A DNA stretch of 64,000 nt from Halorarius litoreus. Lineage in GTDB: Archaea > Halobacteriota > Halobacteria > Halobacteriales > Haloarculaceae. Below are positions 62,491 through 64,000 of the stretch, in pieces; positions within the stretch are counted from its first letter, which is position 1; each line of letters starts with the position of its first letter. Location: assembly GCF_024362405.1 (NCBI RefSeq), contig NZ_CP101454.1, forward strand, positions 62,001-126,000, in the 5' to 3' direction. The notes beneath the pieces were generated by a model. It did no database searches, was not told the origin of the DNA, and saw only the letters and a program-made list of their open reading frames with translations. A program made the translations under genes and the position numbers.

Positions 62491-64000
62491 ATGAGCAATC
62501 ATTCAGATCACGAGCGTTCCGGGCACTCTTCACCCGAACCCCACGCCGAGGGGCCCGTCTACTGTTGTCGAATCTGTCAGTTGGAATCTGACCGCGAGAT
62601 GCGAGCGAGGGCTCTCTCCGCCACGACGCAGCCGTCCCACGCACCCGAACACGCGACGCACGACCGGCCAGCCGAGCCCAGCACCGAACCCGAGCGAACG
62701 GATGAACCCGCGCACCACGAGCACGACGCTCACTCCAGGCACAGCCACGCCGAGACCGAACACGGTCACACCGGCGAGAGCGAACACGACCACGGTGCAC
62801 AGGACCAGGGCGCACACGACCACGAGGGGGGACATGAAGACCACGAGGAACACGAGAAACACGAGGACCACAGAGCCCACACCGACCACTCGGGGCACGA
62901 GCAGATGTTCCGGCGCCGGTTCTGGGTGTCGCTCGTCCTCTCGATTCCGGTCGTGTTCTTCAGCGAGTTCGTCCAGGACGCGGTCGGCTACACTGCGCCG
63001 ACCTTCCCTGGGAGCGACCTGATCACGCCCGTCCTCTCGGTCGTCGTCTTCGCGTACGGCGGGGTGCCGTTCCTCTCGATGGCTCGAACGGAGGTGAAGA
63101 ACCGCGAGCCGGGGATGATGATGCTCATCTCGCTCGCCATCACCGTCGCGTTCGGCTACTCCATCGCGAGCCTGTTCCTCCCCGGGACGACGCCGTTCTT
63201 CTGGGAACTCGTCACGCTGATCGACATCATGCTGCTCGGCCATTGGATGGAGATGCGGTCGGTCCGCCAGGCCTCCGGAGCGCTCGACGAGCTGGCGAAA
63301 CTGATGCCCGACACCGCCGAACGCGTCACCGAGAGCGGGGACACCGAGGAGGTGCCCGTCGCGGACCTCTCCGAGGACGACGTCGTCCTCGTCCGCCCGG
63401 GCGCGTCCGTTCCCGCTGACGGCGAGGTCGTCGAGGGGGAGTCCTCCGTCGACGAGTCGATGATTACGGGGGAGTCCCGGCCCGTCGACAAGGAGCCCGG
63501 CGTGGAGGTCGTCGCCGGGACGGTGAATCAGGACGGGAGCCTCCGGGTTCGTGTGACGAAAACCGGGGACGAGACGGCGCTCGCGGGCATCATGCGCCTC
63601 GTGGAGGAGGCCCAGTCGTCGAAGTCGCGCACGCAACTGCTCGCCGACCGCGCGGCGGGGTGGCTGTTCTACGTCGCGCTCGCCGTCGCGGCCATCACGG
63701 CCGTCGCGTGGGTCGTCGCGGTGGGATTCAACATCGGCGTCCTCGAACGGGTCGTGACCGTCCTCGTCATCGCCTGCCCACACGCACTCGGGCTCGCGGT
63801 TCCCCTCGTCGTCGCGATCAACACCTCCACCGCGGCCCAGAACGGGATGCTCATCCGCGACCGGATCGCGATGGAGGAGGCCCGAAACCTCGATACGGTG
63901 ATGTTCGACAAGACCGGCACGCTCACGAAGGGCGAGCAGGGCGTCGTTGGCGTCCGGACGGCGGCCGACTGGGACGAACGGCGGGCGTTCGAAGTCGCGG
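62491..64000 (+). CDS. P1B-type metal ATPase, CopB-like, 3' end outside window
   Basis: Heavy-metal exporting P-type ATPase; the first 503 residues are in the window. An N-terminal region of about 140 residues is extremely rich in His, with Asp and Glu ([20 protein letters not shown]), plus a YCCRICQ Cys cluster near residue 25. The ATPase core begins near 145. The actuator domain shows DESMITGES, the membrane metal site [14 protein letters not shown] has the CPH triad of CopB rather than CPC, and the phosphorylation motif is [11 protein letters not shown]. CopB-type pumps move Cu(I)/Cu(II) or Ag out of the cell. It follows the chaperone gene. Confidence 0.95.
   Translation, partial: MSNHSDHERSGHSSPEPHAEGPVYCCRICQLESDREMRARALSATTQPSHAPEHATHDRPAEPSTEPERTDEPAHHEHDAHSRHSHAETEHGHTGESEHDHGAQDQGAHDHEGGHEDHEEHEKHEDHRAHTDHSGHEQMFRRRFWVSLVLSIPVVFFSEFVQDAVGYTAPTFPGSDLITPVLSVVVFAYGGVPFLSMARTEVKNREPGMMMLISLAITVAFGYSIASLFLPGTTPFFWELVTLIDIMLLGHWMEMRSVRQASGALDELAKLMPDTAERVTESGDTEEVPVADLSEDDVVLVRPGASVPADGEVVEGESSVDESMITGESRPVDKEPGVEVVAGTVNQDGSLRVRVTKTGDETALAGIMRLVEEAQSSKSRTQLLADRAAGWLFYVALAVAAITAVAWVVAVGFNIGVLERVVTVLVIACPHALGLAVPLVVAINTSTAAQNGMLIRDRIAMEEARNLDTVMFDKTGTLTKGEQGVVGVRTAADWDERRAFEVA

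Overview
The window is chromosomal DNA of a halophilic archaeon (class Halobacteria). The evidence is the very high GC content, acidic proteins rich in Asp and Glu, TATA-like boxes about 27 bp upstream of many start codons (leaderless transcripts), Tat-type exported proteins, halocyanin, CetZ, a Cys-type Thi4, an archaeal ADTH synthase/DHQ synthase II shikimate entry route, and several small haloarchaeal zinc-finger proteins. No rRNA, tRNA, CRISPR array or intact insertion sequence was seen. Two genes run off the window: a membrane histidine kinase at the left edge and a CopB-like metal ATPase at the right edge.

Layout. 1-5.7 kb: sensor kinase, a Tat-exported GMC oxidoreductase with its small subunit, and a membrane glycosyltransferase. 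5.9-9.7 kb: trpCBA followed by the first enzyme of the archaeal shikimate route, behind a promoter with two TGTACA boxes; trpC carries an in-frame palindromic insertion. 9.7-17 kb: a respiratory block (two membrane proteins, a kinase, cytochrome oxidase subunit IV-like protein, fused subunit I/III, CuA subunit II, a cox-linked membrane protein, a HAD phosphatase). 17-22 kb: the aromatic pathway resumes with DHQ synthase II and DHQ dehydratase, next to an orphan DNA methyltransferase. 22-46.9 kb: housekeeping and accessory metabolism (GH15-type glycosidase, aldo/keto reductases, Hsp20, NUDIX, GpgS-like transferase, MFS, halocyanin, serine hydrolases, KatG, DHH phosphoesterase and others).

46.9-49.8 kb is a clearly different, AT-richer island. 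It has about 1 kb of apparently non-coding DNA with recurring motifs, a 453-aa protein combining a C2H2 finger, five HNH-associated repeats and an HNH nuclease domain, and one small unknown gene. A 30-codon gene fragment sits at its right border. 50-52.3 kb holds the thiamine genes thiD-thiN and thi4 with an operator-like palindrome at the thi4 promoter. 52.3-54.7 kb is a cetZ operon with two paralogous exported membrane-anchored proteins of unknown function. 55-57.5 kb has a response-regulator/PAS/kinase hybrid and a SnoaL-like protein.

57.6-64 kb looks like a copper or soft-metal handling island: two SHOCT proteins, DUF302, a Met/His-rich exported protein, a membrane-tethered winged-helix regulator, an SRPBCC protein, a duplicated-domain His-motif protein, a CopZ-like HMA chaperone and a His-rich CPH-type P1B ATPase.
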